Shown one piece after another: positions 29,286 to 38,716 of a DNA stretch of 64,000 nt. Below the pieces are notes generated by a model, which was not told the DNA's origin, ran no database searches, and saw nothing but the letters and a program-made list of their open reading frames with translations. The stretch's first letter is position 1, and each line of letters opens with the position of its first letter. A program made the translations under genes and the position numbers. Source of the stretch: Pseudomonas corrugata. GTDB taxonomy: Bacteria > Pseudomonadota > Gammaproteobacteria > Pseudomonadales > Pseudomonadaceae. The stretch covers positions 1 through 64,000 of the forward strand of contig NZ_LHVK01000007.1 of NCBI RefSeq assembly GCF_001269905.1, read 5' to 3'.

Positions 29286-30344
29286 ATGTCGGCCTCCCTT
29301 CCGCCTCGCGGCCGTGGCACCGCTGCCAACCCGCACAACCGCTTCGCCCCAAATCGCTCGGTGGTCGAAGATGACGGCTGGTACCAGGAAGTACCACTGA
29401 CCCAAAGCACCGAAGTACGCTTCGAAACGGCGAAGACCATCATCACCCGCAATACCTCGCCGGATATCCCTTTTGATCGCTCGATCAATCCTTATCGGGG
29501 CTGTGAACACGGCTGTATCTACTGCTATGCCCGGCCCAGCCATGCGTACTGGGACATGTCGCCAGGGCTGGATTTCGAGACCAGGCTGATCGCCAAAAGC
29601 AACGCCGCCGATGTGCTGGAGGAGCAGTTGTCCAAGCGCGGCTATCAATGCGCGCCGATCAACCTGGGCTCCAATACCGACCCTTACCAACCCATCGAAC
29701 GCGAACAGCGCATCACCCGCCGGATCCTGGAGGTGCTGCTGCGATATCGCCATCCGGTGACCATCGTGACCAAAGGCTCGCTGATTCTGCGGGACCTGGA
29801 CCTGCTCACCGAGCTGGCCCGACAACGACTGGTGGCGGTGATGATCAGCCTCACCACCCTGGACGACGAGCTCAAGCGTATTCTCGAACCCCGCGCTGCG
29901 GCACCCAAGGCACGGCTGCGAGCGATCAGGGTGATGCGGGAGGCAGGCATTCCCGTGGGTGTGTTGTGCGCGCCGATGATTCCGATGATCAACGACAGCG
30001 AAATCGAAAGCCTGCTGAGCGAAGCCCATGCCGCCGGAGCCCAAAGTGCCTCCTACATCATGTTGCGCCTGCCGCTGGAAGTCGCGCCGCTGTTCGAGGA
30101 GTGGTTGCAGGCCCACTACCCCCAGCGCGCCGCCCACGTGCTGAGCCTGGTCCGCCAGAGCCGTGGTGGGGAGTTGTACGACAGCCAGTTCGGCAAACGC
30201 ATGCGCGGCGAAGGTCCCTTTGCCGACTTGCTGGCCCAGCGCTTCACCAAGGCGATCAAGCGCTTGGGGCTCGACCGGCGCGATGGCTACCATCTCGACT
30301 GCGAAGCCTTTTGTCCGCCGGGCCGACAGATGTCGTTGATTTGA
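29286..30344 (+). CDS. PA0069 family radical SAM protein, SOS-regulated
   Basis: A 352-residue radical SAM enzyme. The [4Fe-4S] motif is CEHGCIYC (Cys73, 77, 80), followed by INLGSNTDPYQPIER and later ISLTTLD, placing it in the PA0069/SplB-like family. The homologue PA0069 belongs, as I recall, to the P. aeruginosa LexA regulon, and here a perfect LexA box lies just upstream. A role in DNA damage is therefore likely; the reaction is unknown. The ATG at 29286 has GGAGC upstream and precedes the family N-terminus (PPRGRGTAANPHNRF). Confidence 0.93.
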   Translation: MSASLPPRGRGTAANPHNRFAPNRSVVEDDGWYQEVPLTQSTEVRFETAKTIITRNTSPDIPFDRSINPYRGCEHGCIYCYARPSHAYWDMSPGLDFETRLIAKSNAADVLEEQLSKRGYQCAPINLGSNTDPYQPIEREQRITRRILEVLLRYRHPVTIVTKGSLILRDLDLLTELARQRLVAVMISLTTLDDELKRILEPRAAAPKARLRAIRVMREAGIPVGVLCAPMIPMINDSEIESLLSEAHAAGAQSASYIMLRLPLEVAPLFEEWLQAHYPQRAAHVLSLVRQSRGGELYDSQFGKRMRGEGPFADLLAQRFTKAIKRLGLDRRDGYHLDCEAFCPPGRQMSLI

Positions 30345-30540
30345 TCGAAGCAGACCCCGGCAGCACAAGCCGGACAGGATGGCACCTGCACTTTAGGTCA
30401 TGTCCGTAATCGTTGTCCTAGAGCCTTCGATTCAGTTTGAGTTAAGTTTCGACCGCTACCTTGCTCATCGAGTGACTGACGGGTCGACCCCTTCGACCTG
30501 GATGTTTTTTAACCAGCCACTGGCGTTATGAGGATGAATC

Positions 30541-31272
30541 ATGAGTGACAAGGATAAACAGCCGTTGGCTGCGTCGGCTTCAGCCCAACCCGAGGCGGAA
30601 ACCGCCGATGCAGCGCTGCAGCATATTGTTGACGGCTTTTTGCATTTCCATCACGAAGTCTTCCCGCAGCAGGAAGAACTCTTCAAGAAACTCGCCACCG
30701 CCCAATCGCCCAGGGCAATGTTCATCACCTGCGCCGATTCGCGCATCGTGCCCGAGCTGATCACCCACAGCTCTCCAGGCGACTTGTTCGTGACCCGCAA
30801 CGTCGGCAACGTCGTTCCGCCTTATGGACAAATGAATGGCGGCGTCTCCACCGCCATCGAATACGCCGTGCTGGCCCTTGGGGTGCAGCACATCATTGTG
30901 TGCGGCCATTCCGACTGCGGTGCCATGCGCGCGGTGCTCAATCCCCAAACCCTGGAAAAAATGCCCACGGTCAAAGCCTGGTTGCGCCACGCCGAGGTGG
31001 CCAAGACCATGGTCCACGACAACTGCCCGTGTGGCGACGAAAAACAGACCATGCCCATCCTCACCGAAGAAAACGTGATCGCGCAGTTGCATCATTTGCG
31101 AACGCACCCTTCGGTGGCCTCGCGCATGGCCAGCGGCCAGTTGTTCATCCATGGCTGGGTGTACAACATCGAGACCAGCGAGATCAAAGCTTTCGACGCG
31201 GACCAGGGTCGTTTCCTGCCGCTCGATGGCAGCCAACCGATCCCGGTCGCGACGCCCAAAGCGCGCTTCTAA
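30541..31272 (+). CDS. beta-carbonic anhydrase
   Basis: A 243-residue beta-class enzyme interconverting CO2 and bicarbonate. Zinc ligands are Cys64 (ITCADSR), His123 and Cys126 (CGHSDCG), with the Asp66-Arg68 dyad. The first about 25 residues are a low-complexity tail. It lies 93 bp before a SulP transporter on the same strand, the pairing seen as PA0102-PA0103, suggesting joint bicarbonate supply. Confidence 0.96.
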   Translation: MSDKDKQPLAASASAQPEAETADAALQHIVDGFLHFHHEVFPQQEELFKKLATAQSPRAMFITCADSRIVPELITHSSPGDLFVTRNVGNVVPPYGQMNGGVSTAIEYAVLALGVQHIIVCGHSDCGAMRAVLNPQTLEKMPTVKAWLRHAEVAKTMVHDNCPCGDEKQTMPILTEENVIAQLHHLRTHPSVASRMASGQLFIHGWVYNIETSEIKAFDADQGRFLPLDGSQPIPVATPKARF

Positions 31273-31365
31273 TCGCTCCTAAATAAATTTTTGCGTGGTA
31301 AAGCCCTGTCTGCTCTTCGAGCGGCCGGGCCTTGCCATGCCTGAAGAATCTTCGGGAGAGTCACC

Positions 31366-32895
31366 ATGCGTGCCGCTCAATTGAAAGCTGTTCTGCCACG
31401 GGAGCTGCTGGCTTCGGTGGTTGTGTTTCTGGTGGCGCTGCCCTTGTGCATGGGCATCGCCATTGCATCCGGCCTACCGCCCGCCAAGGGCTTGATCACC
31501 GGTATCGTCGGTGGTCTGATCGTGGGCTTTTTCGCCGGTTCGAAGTTGCAAGTCAGCGGGCCGGCCGCCGGGTTGGCGGTACTGGTTTTCGAACTGGTGC
31601 GCCAACATGGCGTAGGCATGCTCGGACCGATCCTGTTGCTGGCGGGGCTCCTGCAATTACTGGCCGGGCGTTTTCGCCTGGGCTGCTGGTTCCGGGTAAC
31701 CGCGCCGGCCGTGGTCTACGGCATGCTGGCGGGTATTGGTGTGCTGATCGTGCTGTCCCAAGTCCATGTGATGCTCGATGCGGCGCCCAAGCCGTCAGGG
31801 CTGGATAACCTGGCGGCGTTCCCCGGCGCAGTCGCCCAGGCGTTGCCGTCGTTCGGCTGGCAGGCCGGCCTGCTGGGGCTGTCGACGATTGCGGTGATGT
31901 GGCTGTGGGAAAAGTTTCGCCCTCATCGCCTGCGCTTCATACCCGGCGCCTTGCTCGGCGTAGGCTTGGCCACCGCTGCCAGCCTCCTGCTGGCCTTGCA
32001 GATCAAGCGTGTCGAAGTGCCGGACAACCTCGCCGAAGCCATCGACTGGCTGCGCCCGGCGGACCTGCTGAACCTGGCCGATCCCACGCTACTGATCGCG
32101 GCATTCGCGGTGGCCTTTATCGCCAGCGCTGAAACCCTGCTGTCGGCGGCCGCGGTGGATCGCATGCACAGCGGCGAGCGTGCGGACTTCGACCGGGAAC
32201 TGTCCGCCCAAGGTATCGGCAACATGCTCTGCGGCTTGCTCGGCGCCTTGCCAATGACCGGGGTGATCGTGCGCAGCTCGGCCAACGTCCAGGCCGGGGC
32301 CACCACGCGGATGTCGACGATTTTCCATGGCCTGTGGTTGCTGCTCTTCGTCCTGTTGCTGTCCAGTGTGCTGCAAAGCATTCCGGTGGCAAGCCTGGCG
32401 GGCGTGCTGGTCTACACCGGCTTCAAACTGGTGGATCTCAAGGCGTTTCGTGGCCTTGGCCGTTATGGCCGGATGCCGATGTTCACTTATGCCGCAACGG
32501 CGTTGGCGATCATCTTCACCGACTTGCTGACCGGTGTGCTGATCGGTTTCGGCCTGACCCTGGCGAAATTGGCCTGGAAAGCCTCGCGACTGAAAATCAG
32601 CCTGGTCGATCTTCCCAGGGAAGGAGAGATGGAGCTGCGCCTGATCGGTGCCGCGACCTTCCTCAAGGTGCCGGCGTTGACCCAGGTGTTGGGGACCATC
32701 CCCGAGGGCGTGACGGTGCATGTGCCGCTCAACAACCTGAGCTACATCGACCATTCGTGCCTGGAGTTGTTGGAAGAATGGGGCCGGGCGAACGCCAGTA
32801 AGGGATCGAAGCTGCTGATCGAGTCCCGCGGGCTCAAGCGCCGGTTGGAGGGACGGTTGCGAACGACGACGGGGATTGGCGCTGCGGCGTCCTGA
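31366..32895 (+). CDS. SulP family anion transporter
   Basis: A 509-residue transporter with about 10-14 membrane helices. The N-terminal region has LVALPLCMGIAIASGLPPAKGLITGIVGG, the SulP phosphopantetheine-type signature, and the C-terminal about 90 residues form a STAS-like domain (VHVPLNNLSYIDHSCLELLEEW). Next to the carbonic anhydrase this is more likely a bicarbonate carrier (BicA type) than a sulfate carrier. That choice rests on context. Confidence 0.93.
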   Translation: MRAAQLKAVLPRELLASVVVFLVALPLCMGIAIASGLPPAKGLITGIVGGLIVGFFAGSKLQVSGPAAGLAVLVFELVRQHGVGMLGPILLLAGLLQLLAGRFRLGCWFRVTAPAVVYGMLAGIGVLIVLSQVHVMLDAAPKPSGLDNLAAFPGAVAQALPSFGWQAGLLGLSTIAVMWLWEKFRPHRLRFIPGALLGVGLATAASLLLALQIKRVEVPDNLAEAIDWLRPADLLNLADPTLLIAAFAVAFIASAETLLSAAAVDRMHSGERADFDRELSAQGIGNMLCGLLGALPMTGVIVRSSANVQAGATTRMSTIFHGLWLLLFVLLLSSVLQSIPVASLAGVLVYTGFKLVDLKAFRGLGRYGRMPMFTYAATALAIIFTDLLTGVLIGFGLTLAKLAWKASRLKISLVDLPREGEMELRLIGAATFLKVPALTQVLGTIPEGVTVHVPLNNLSYIDHSCLELLEEWGRANASKGSKLLIESRGLKRRLEGRLRTTTGIGAAAS

Positions 32896-32911
32896 CACCC
32901 TGATGAACGAA

Positions 32912-33001
32912 TGTGGGAGCGAGCCTGCTCGCGATGGCGGTGCATCAGGCAACATTTTAGTCGGCTGACAGACCGCTATCGCGAGCAGGCTCGCTCCCAC
33001 A
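32912..33001. repeat. REPIN (class II)
   Basis: Inverted arms TGTGGGAGCGAGCCTGCTCG(CGAT) at 32912-32935 and its complement at 32978-33001. It sits between the convergent SulP and unknown genes. Confidence 0.92.
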
Positions 33002-33026
33002 AGAGTTTGGTGAATTCAGCTCTGGA

Positions 33027-33677
33027 TCAAGCCGCCGGCTGATCCAGCTCCAGTCCCACACCCAAGCGCCGCGACATGCACGGCCAGCGCTTCCAGGCGG
33101 CGCCGGTGTCTGGGCTGCTGAGTTTCTCGCGGTAGGTTTCTACCGACTCCAAGGCAAACGTCTCTTCGTTGAGCATCTCATCAAAGGCGTGATGCACCAC
33201 TTCGTCGAGCTGGTTGGCAAAGGTTTCGCCGATCAACTGGTGGGCAATCAGATTGGCGACCGTCATGTCCAGGGGGATCAATGGCTGGCCGAAATGCTTG
33301 ATGTACAGGTCATTGACCTCTTCGACAAATCGATGCGCCAGGTAGGCCTCATCCAACAGGCTGTCGAGCCCGACATGGCCGGCCATGATCGACGGCGGCT
33401 GGAGGAAGTACTGCTCGGCGATTGTCAGCACCGGTTTGATTTGCGGCTCGATGCCCGCCTCCTTGGCAACCTCGTTGGCGGCATCCAGCAAGTCGGGGAC
33501 TTCATCGATATAGGCAGCAACAAACCGCGCCAGGACGTCGTTAGCGTTCGTCTCTGGCAACTGGATAGCCCGGTGCAGGTGCGGTAACTGGCCTTCCAAC
33601 TGAAGGGCCAACTGCCCCGTCTCGGCTTCGTGTTGTTGGGCTTTTTGGATCTGCTCGCGCAATGCGGCGGTGTTCAT
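33027..33677 (-). CDS. conserved hypothetical protein (PA0104-like)
   Basis: A 216-residue soluble, mostly helical acidic protein with no domain I recognise. Position between the SulP gene and the cox locus matches PA0104. The ATG at 33677 has TGGAG upstream and yields MNTAALREQIQKAQQHEAE; the longer frame upstream is not needed. It is divergent from coxB. Confidence 0.82.
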   Translation of the reverse strand: MNTAALREQIQKAQQHEAETGQLALQLEGQLPHLHRAIQLPETNANDVLARFVAAYIDEVPDLLDAANEVAKEAGIEPQIKPVLTIAEQYFLQPPSIMAGHVGLDSLLDEAYLAHRFVEEVNDLYIKHFGQPLIPLDMTVANLIAHQLIGETFANQLDEVVHHAFDEMLNEETFALESVETYREKLSSPDTGAAWKRWPCMSRRLGVGLELDQPAA

Positions 33678-34050
33678 GACAACTCCAGGAAAACAAAGGC
33701 AATGAAATAGGGAAGACATAACTTAGCTGGCGAATAAACACGCCTAAGACCTATTTGTCATAAATGCCTCTTCCTTGATGCAACGCTGTTATATCGGTTT
33801 GCCATCATCTGGTTTCGCATCCTTCTCCATTCGTGGCCTCCAGCGCAAGTCCCGTCTGTTTCAAACGATTTACGCCGTCGCGTTGCGAGGTTGCAGTCGC
33901 TGTCTATACTCGGATCTGAATGGAGTTAGCTGATGAACCCGATGTACGGCAGCAAGGCACGGCGGTTCGAGTTCGTAGTCTGATGTAGCCGCTCTCCTTG
34001 CCGCAGGCGTTACGCCTACGGGATAACAAGAACGATAAGGGGAACCCGCA
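33678..34050. promoter_or_regulatory. control region upstream of coxB
   Basis: A 373-bp region. A sigma70-like promoter may be TTGCGA (33883-33888), 16 bp, TATACT (33905-33910). Downstream is a 16-codon reading frame (33933-33983) with its own GGAG site, described separately. A CGTAGGCGTAACGCC-type hairpin lies near 34000-34020 before the coxB ribosome site. Confidence 0.45.
33933..33983 (+). CDS. possible 16-residue leader peptide upstream of coxB
   Basis: ATG at 33933 preceded by GGAG at a seven-base spacing; reads MNPMYGSKARRFEFVV then TGA. It is rich in basic and aromatic residues and lies between the likely promoter and coxB, 67 bp before the coxB ATG. Whether it is translated is unknown. 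Confidence 0.35.
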   Translation: MNPMYGSKARRFEFVV

Positions 34051-35178
34051 ATGACGCGACATCCACATGTTTGGATGGGCCTCCTGTTGTGTTCGATTTT
34101 CAGCCAGGCGCAAGCCGCCTGGACTGTGAATATGGCGCCTGGAGCGACACAGATCAGCAATGCAGTATTCGACCTGCACATGACCATCTTCTGGATCTGT
34201 GTAGTGATCGGCCTCATCGTCTTCGGCGCCATGTTCTGGTCGATGATGATGCACCGCCGCTCGACCGGCCAGAACGCGGCCCACTTCCACGAAAACACCC
34301 GCGTCGAGATCCTCTGGACCATCGTGCCCTTCCTGATTCTGGTGGCCATGGCGATTCCCGCCACCGCGACCCTGATCAAGATGTACGACTCCAGCGAGTC
34401 GGACATCGATATCCAGATCACCGGCTACCAATGGAAGTGGCACTACAAATACCTGGGCCAGGACGTCGAGTTCTTCAGCAACCTGACCACACCCGCCGAA
34501 CAGATCCATAACCAAAGCACCAAGGGCGAACATTACCTGCTGGAAGTCGACAAGCCGCTGGTGCTGCCGGTCGACGCCAAGGTGCGCTTTTTGGTGACCT
34601 CCGCCGACGTGATCCATTCCTGGTGGGTACCGGCCTTCGCGGTCAAGCGCGACGCCATTCCCGGGTTCGTCAACGAAGCCTGGACCCGGGTCGACAAGCC
34701 CGGCGTGTATCGCGGCCAGTGTGCAGAGCTGTGCGGCAAGGACCACGGTTTCATGCCCATCGTGGTCGAGGTCAAGAGCAAGCCCGACTACGAAAAATGG
34801 CTGGCCGAACGCAAGGCCGAAGCCGCGCAGCTCAAAGAGCTGACCAGCAAGGAATGGACCCTGGAAGAACTCAAGGAACGTGGCGACAAGATCTACCACA
34901 CCACCTGCGTGGCCTGTCACCAGGCCGAAGGCCAGGGCCTGCCACCGATGTTCCCGGCACTCAAGGGCTCGAAGATTGCCACCGGGCCGAAGGCCGATCA
35001 CCTGAGCCTGGTTTTCCACGGCAAACCGGGGACCGCCATGGCCGCGTTCGGCAAGCAACTGTCGGAAGTCGATATCGCCGCCGTCGTGACCTATGAACGT
35101 AACGCCTGGGGTAACAACAAGGGCGACATGGTTACGCCGAAAGAAGTGCTGGAACTCAAACAGGCGGAAAGCAAATGA
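34051..35178 (+). CDS. coxB: cytochrome c oxidase subunit II with fused cytochrome c
   Basis: A 375-residue subunit. Signal peptide (to about residue 22), two membrane helices (about 45-65 and 90-110), then the CuA domain with QWKWHYKY, HSWWVPAF and the CuA ligands Cys224, Glu226, Cys228, His232 (CAELCGKDHGFM). A C-terminal cytochrome c domain carries CVACH at 286-290, making this a caa3-type subunit that accepts electrons directly. First gene of the oxidase operon; a GGGGAA ribosome site precedes the ATG. Confidence 0.97.
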   Translation: MTRHPHVWMGLLLCSIFSQAQAAWTVNMAPGATQISNAVFDLHMTIFWICVVIGLIVFGAMFWSMMMHRRSTGQNAAHFHENTRVEILWTIVPFLILVAMAIPATATLIKMYDSSESDIDIQITGYQWKWHYKYLGQDVEFFSNLTTPAEQIHNQSTKGEHYLLEVDKPLVLPVDAKVRFLVTSADVIHSWWVPAFAVKRDAIPGFVNEAWTRVDKPGVYRGQCAELCGKDHGFMPIVVEVKSKPDYEKWLAERKAEAAQLKELTSKEWTLEELKERGDKIYHTTCVACHQAEGQGLPPMFPALKGSKIATGPKADHLSLVFHGKPGTAMAAFGKQLSEVDIAAVVTYERNAWGNNKGDMVTPKEVLELKQAESK

Positions 35179-35260
35179 GCCGGCCTGACGTGTGTTCCCG
35201 CAACCGGTCGGGGCTCATCGCCCCGCGCCGACCAGCCCATTCGTTCGAAGGAGACAGGAC

Positions 35261-36853
35261 ATGAGTGCTGTGATCGATGACCACGGTCATGCCGGCGCCG
35301 ACCACGCCCACGGCCCCGCCAAGGGCCTGATGCGCTGGGTACTGACCACCAACCACAAGGATATCGGCACGCTGTACCTGTGGTTCGCCTTCTCCATGTT
35401 CCTGCTGGGCGGCTCGTTCGCCATGGTGATCCGCGCCGAACTGTTCCAGCCCGGCCTGCAGATCGTGGAACCGGCGTTCTTCAACCAGATGACCACCATG
35501 CATGGCCTGGTGATGGTTTTCGGCGCGGTGATGCCGGCCTTCGTCGGCCTCGCCAACTGGATGATCCCGTTAATGATCGGCGCGCCGGACATGGCCCTGC
35601 CGCGCATGAACAACTTCAGCTTCTGGCTGCTGCCGGCCGCCTTCCTGCTGCTGGTGTCCACGCTGTTCACGGCGGGGGGCGGGCCGAACTTCGGCTGGAC
35701 CTTCTACGCCCCGCTGTCCACCACCTACGCGCCGGAAAGCGTGACGTTCTTCATCTTCGCCATCCACCTGATGGGGATCAGTTCGATCATGGGCGCGATC
35801 AACGTGATCGCCACCATCCTCAACCTGCGCGCCCCCGGCATGACGCTGATGAAAATGCCGCTGTTCGTCTGGACCTGGCTGATCACCGCGTTCCTGCTGA
35901 TCGCGGTGATGCCGGTGCTGGCCGGTTGCGTGACGATGATGCTGATGGACATCCACTTCGGCACCAGCTTCTTCAGTGCCGCCGGCGGCGGTGATCCGGT
36001 GCTGTTCCAGCACGTGTTCTGGTTCTTCGGTCACCCCGAGGTGTACATCATGATCCTGCCGGCCTTCGGTGCCGTCAGCTCGATCATCCCGGCGTTCTCG
36101 CGCAAGCCGCTGTTCGGCTACACCTCGATGGTCTACGCCACGGCGGCCATTGCGTTCCTGTCGTTCATCGTCTGGGCGCACCACATGTTCGTGGTGGGCA
36201 TTCCGCTGGTGGGCGAGCTGTTCTTCATGTACGCCACCCTGCTGATCGCCGTGCCCACCGGGGTGAAGGTGTTCAACTGGGCCAGCACCATGTGGCAAGG
36301 CTCGCTGACCTTCGAGACGCCGATGCTGTTTGCCGTGGCGTTCGTGATCCTGTTCTCCATCGGTGGCTTCTCCGGGCTGATGCTGGCCATCGCCCCGGCG
36401 GACTTCCAGTACCAGGACACCTACTTCGTGGTCGCGCACTTCCACTATGTGCTGGTGCCCGGCGCGATCTTCGGGATCTTCGCCTCGGCCTACTACTGGC
36501 TGCCGAAATGGACCGGCCACATGTACGACGAAACCCTCGGCAAGCTGCACTTCTGGCTGTCGTTCATCGGGATGAACATGGCGTTCTTCCCCATGCACTT
36601 CGTCGGCCTGGCGGGCATGCCCCGGCGGATTCCGGACTACAACCTGCAATTCGCCGACTTCAACATGGTGTCGTCCATCGGCGCGTTCATGTTCGGCACC
36701 ACGCAGATCTTCTTCCTGTTCATTGTGATCAAGACCATCCGTGGCGGCCCGCCAGCACCGGCCAAGCCGTGGGATGGCGCCGAAGGGCTGGAGTGGAGCG
36801 TGCCGTCACCGGCGCCGTATCACACCTTTACCACGCCGCCGGAAGTGAAATGA
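35261..36853 (+). CDS. coxA: cytochrome c oxidase subunit I
   Basis: A 530-residue heme-copper oxidase core subunit with about 12 membrane helices. Key segments: TMHGLVMVFG (heme a His), FWFFGHPEVYIMILP (CuB His and the cross-linked Tyr), VWAHHMF (two CuB His) and VVAHFHYVL (heme ligands). It reduces oxygen to water and pumps protons. The ATG at 35261 follows GAAGGAG; it gives MSAVIDDHGHAGADHAHG. Confidence 0.98.
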   Translation: MSAVIDDHGHAGADHAHGPAKGLMRWVLTTNHKDIGTLYLWFAFSMFLLGGSFAMVIRAELFQPGLQIVEPAFFNQMTTMHGLVMVFGAVMPAFVGLANWMIPLMIGAPDMALPRMNNFSFWLLPAAFLLLVSTLFTAGGGPNFGWTFYAPLSTTYAPESVTFFIFAIHLMGISSIMGAINVIATILNLRAPGMTLMKMPLFVWTWLITAFLLIAVMPVLAGCVTMMLMDIHFGTSFFSAAGGGDPVLFQHVFWFFGHPEVYIMILPAFGAVSSIIPAFSRKPLFGYTSMVYATAAIAFLSFIVWAHHMFVVGIPLVGELFFMYATLLIAVPTGVKVFNWASTMWQGSLTFETPMLFAVAFVILFSIGGFSGLMLAIAPADFQYQDTYFVVAHFHYVLVPGAIFGIFASAYYWLPKWTGHMYDETLGKLHFWLSFIGMNMAFFPMHFVGLAGMPRRIPDYNLQFADFNMVSSIGAFMFGTTQIFFLFIVIKTIRGGPPAPAKPWDGAEGLEWSVPSPAPYHTFTTPPEVK

Positions 36854-36866
36854 ACACGGTTGCCCT

Positions 36867-36945
36867 TGTGGGAGCGAGCCTGCTCGCGATAGACGCGACT
36901 CGGTGTGCCAGATGCACCGCTATCGCGAGCAGGCTCGCTCCCACA
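36867..36945. repeat. REPIN (class II) inside the cox operon
   Basis: Inverted 26-bp arms (36867-36892 and 36920-36945) with the same core as the copy at 32912-33001. It fills the gap between coxA and ctaG, where it could act as an mRNA processing or partial termination point. Confidence 0.93.
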
Positions 36946-36970
36946 GGGGTTCGTGGGGAGGTTGGGAACC

Positions 36971-37522
36971 ATGGCTGACTCGATTTCACTGAAGAAACTG
37001 ATCACCCGCCTGATGATCGTGGTGGTGGCGATGTTCGTCTTCGGCTTTGCCCTGGTGCCGATCTACAACGTGATGTGCAAGGCGTTCGGCATCAATGGCA
37101 AGACCGCCGGGCAGTACGAAGGCGAGCAGGTGGCCGATGTGTCGCGGCAGGTTCGCGTGCAGTTCCTGTCGACCAATGCGGTGGACATGCCCTGGGACTT
37201 CTACCCCAAGGGCGATCAGTTGGTGGTCCAGCCGGGCGCGGTGAACGAGATGGTGTTCGTGGCCCACAACCCCACCGACCGGCCGATGAGTGCCCAGGCC
37301 GTTCCGAGCATCGCGCCGAGTAACGCGGCGGCGTATTTCCACAAGACCGAATGTTTTTGTTTTACCCAGCAAGTGCTGCAACCCGGTGAACGGATCGAAA
37401 TGCCCATGCGCTTCATCGTCGACCGGGACATGCCCAAGGATGTGAAGCACCTGACGCTGTCCTACACGCTGTTCGATATCACCGCTCGTCATCCACCGGT
37501 GGCTCAAAACACTGAACGATAG
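36971..37522 (+). CDS. ctaG: cytochrome c oxidase assembly protein CtaG/Cox11
   Basis: A 183-residue protein with one N-terminal membrane helix (about residues 12-33) and a periplasmic immunoglobulin-like domain. The copper-binding CFCF motif is at 128-131 (HKTECFCFTQQ). It delivers copper to the CuB site of subunit I. The ATG at 36971 has GGGAGG upstream. Confidence 0.97.
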   Translation: MADSISLKKLITRLMIVVVAMFVFGFALVPIYNVMCKAFGINGKTAGQYEGEQVADVSRQVRVQFLSTNAVDMPWDFYPKGDQLVVQPGAVNEMVFVAHNPTDRPMSAQAVPSIAPSNAAAYFHKTECFCFTQQVLQPGERIEMPMRFIVDRDMPKDVKHLTLSYTLFDITARHPPVAQNTER

Positions 37523-37546
37523 CGTGCCCGATAAGGAGAACAATAA

Positions 37547-38434
37547 ATGGCAACTCACGAACACTATTACGTTCCGGCCCAGAGCAAGTGGCCGATCATC
37601 GCCACGGTCGGGATGTTCGTCACAGTGTATGGCCTGGCGACCTGGTTCAACGACCTGAAGGCTGCCCGACCGGAATCCCACGGCCCGCTGATCTTCTTCG
37701 TCGGCGGCCTGCTGGTGGCCTACATGCTGTTCGGCTGGTTCGGCGCGGTGGTCAAGGAAAGCCGCGCCGGGCTGTACAGCCCGCAGCTCGATCGCTCGTT
37801 TCGCTGGGGCATGAGCTGGTTCATCTTTTCCGAGGTGATGTTCTTCATCGCCTTCTTCGGGGCGCTGTTCTACGTGCGCCATGTGTCGGGACCGGCCCTG
37901 GGCGGCGAAGGCACCAAGGGCCTGGCCCATATGCTCTGGCCGAACTTCCAGTTCACCTGGCCCTTGCTGAACAACCCCGACCCGAAACTCTTCCCGGCGC
38001 CCAAGGAAGTCATCAGCCCCTGGGGCCTGCCGCTGCTCAACACCGTGCTGCTGGTCAGCTCCAGCGTCACGGTCACCATCGCCCACCATGCCTTGAAAAA
38101 AGGCCACCGTGGCGCGCTGAAGCTCTGGCTGGCGATCACTGTGCTACTGGGTTGCGCATTCCTGAGCTTCCAGGCTGAAGAATACATCCACGCCTACAAG
38201 GAACTGGGCCTGACCCTGGGCTCCGGTGTCTACGGCGCGACGTTCTTCATGCTCACCGGTTTCCACGGCGCCCACGTCACCATCGGCACGATCATCCTGT
38301 TCGTCATGCTGATGCGCATCATGCGCGGGCACTTCGACAACGAGCATCAGTTCGGCTTTGAGGCGGCGAGCTGGTACTGGCACTTCGTCGATGTGGTGTG
38401 GATCGGGTTGTTCATCTTCGTCTACGTGCTCTAG
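37547..38434 (+). CDS. coxC: cytochrome c oxidase subunit III
   Basis: A 295-residue subunit with about seven membrane helices. Typical segments are FRWGMSWFIFSEVMFFIAFFGALFY and SFQAEEYIHA, and the C-terminal GFEAASWYWHFVDVVWIGLFIFVYVL. A relatively long periplasmic insert lies near residues 120-150. A GATAAGGAG site precedes the ATG. Confidence 0.97.
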   Translation: MATHEHYYVPAQSKWPIIATVGMFVTVYGLATWFNDLKAARPESHGPLIFFVGGLLVAYMLFGWFGAVVKESRAGLYSPQLDRSFRWGMSWFIFSEVMFFIAFFGALFYVRHVSGPALGGEGTKGLAHMLWPNFQFTWPLLNNPDPKLFPAPKEVISPWGLPLLNTVLLVSSSVTVTIAHHALKKGHRGALKLWLAITVLLGCAFLSFQAEEYIHAYKELGLTLGSGVYGATFFMLTGFHGAHVTIGTIILFVMLMRIMRGHFDNEHQFGFEAASWYWHFVDVVWIGLFIFVYVL

Positions 38435-38442
38435 GGCGCTGT

Positions 38443-38646
38443 TTACCAAGGTGCGTGGGACACCAACTGGCCGCTGAAGAAGCCCCAGGCAATCAAGCCG
38501 ACGGTGACAGCGGCCAGGCTGACCCGAATCGCCAGGGCGATCATCAGGCGATTGGAATCGCTTTCGTCCTTGACCAGAAAAAACAGGCCGCTGAACAGGC
38601 TGACAACGGTGGCGATCAGCATCAGGACGATGGCTGCTTTTAGCAT
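38443..38646 (-). CDS. DUF2909 twin transmembrane protein
   Basis: A 67-residue protein with two membrane helices (residues about 3-25 and 36-60). The pattern KAAIVLMLIATVVSLFSGLFFL...SNRLMIALAIRVSLA matches small proteins found in cox loci. It is on the opposite strand, convergent with coxC and divergent from the SURF1 gene. It may help oxidase assembly, by context only. The ATG at 38646 has GGAG upstream. Confidence 0.88.
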   Translation of the reverse strand: MLKAAIVLMLIATVVSLFSGLFFLVKDESDSNRLMIALAIRVSLAAVTVGLIAWGFFSGQLVSHAPW

Positions 38647-38716
38647 CAGGGACACTCCGGGGGGACGCGATGCACGTGAGTATAGCTTTCCCGTTCGACG
38701 ACTTTCGGGCGGCGCC

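Noticed and set aside
31366..32895. SulP protein as a dedicated sulfate permease
   Set aside because: No sulfate-assimilation genes nearby; the neighbouring carbonic anhydrase makes bicarbonate more likely.
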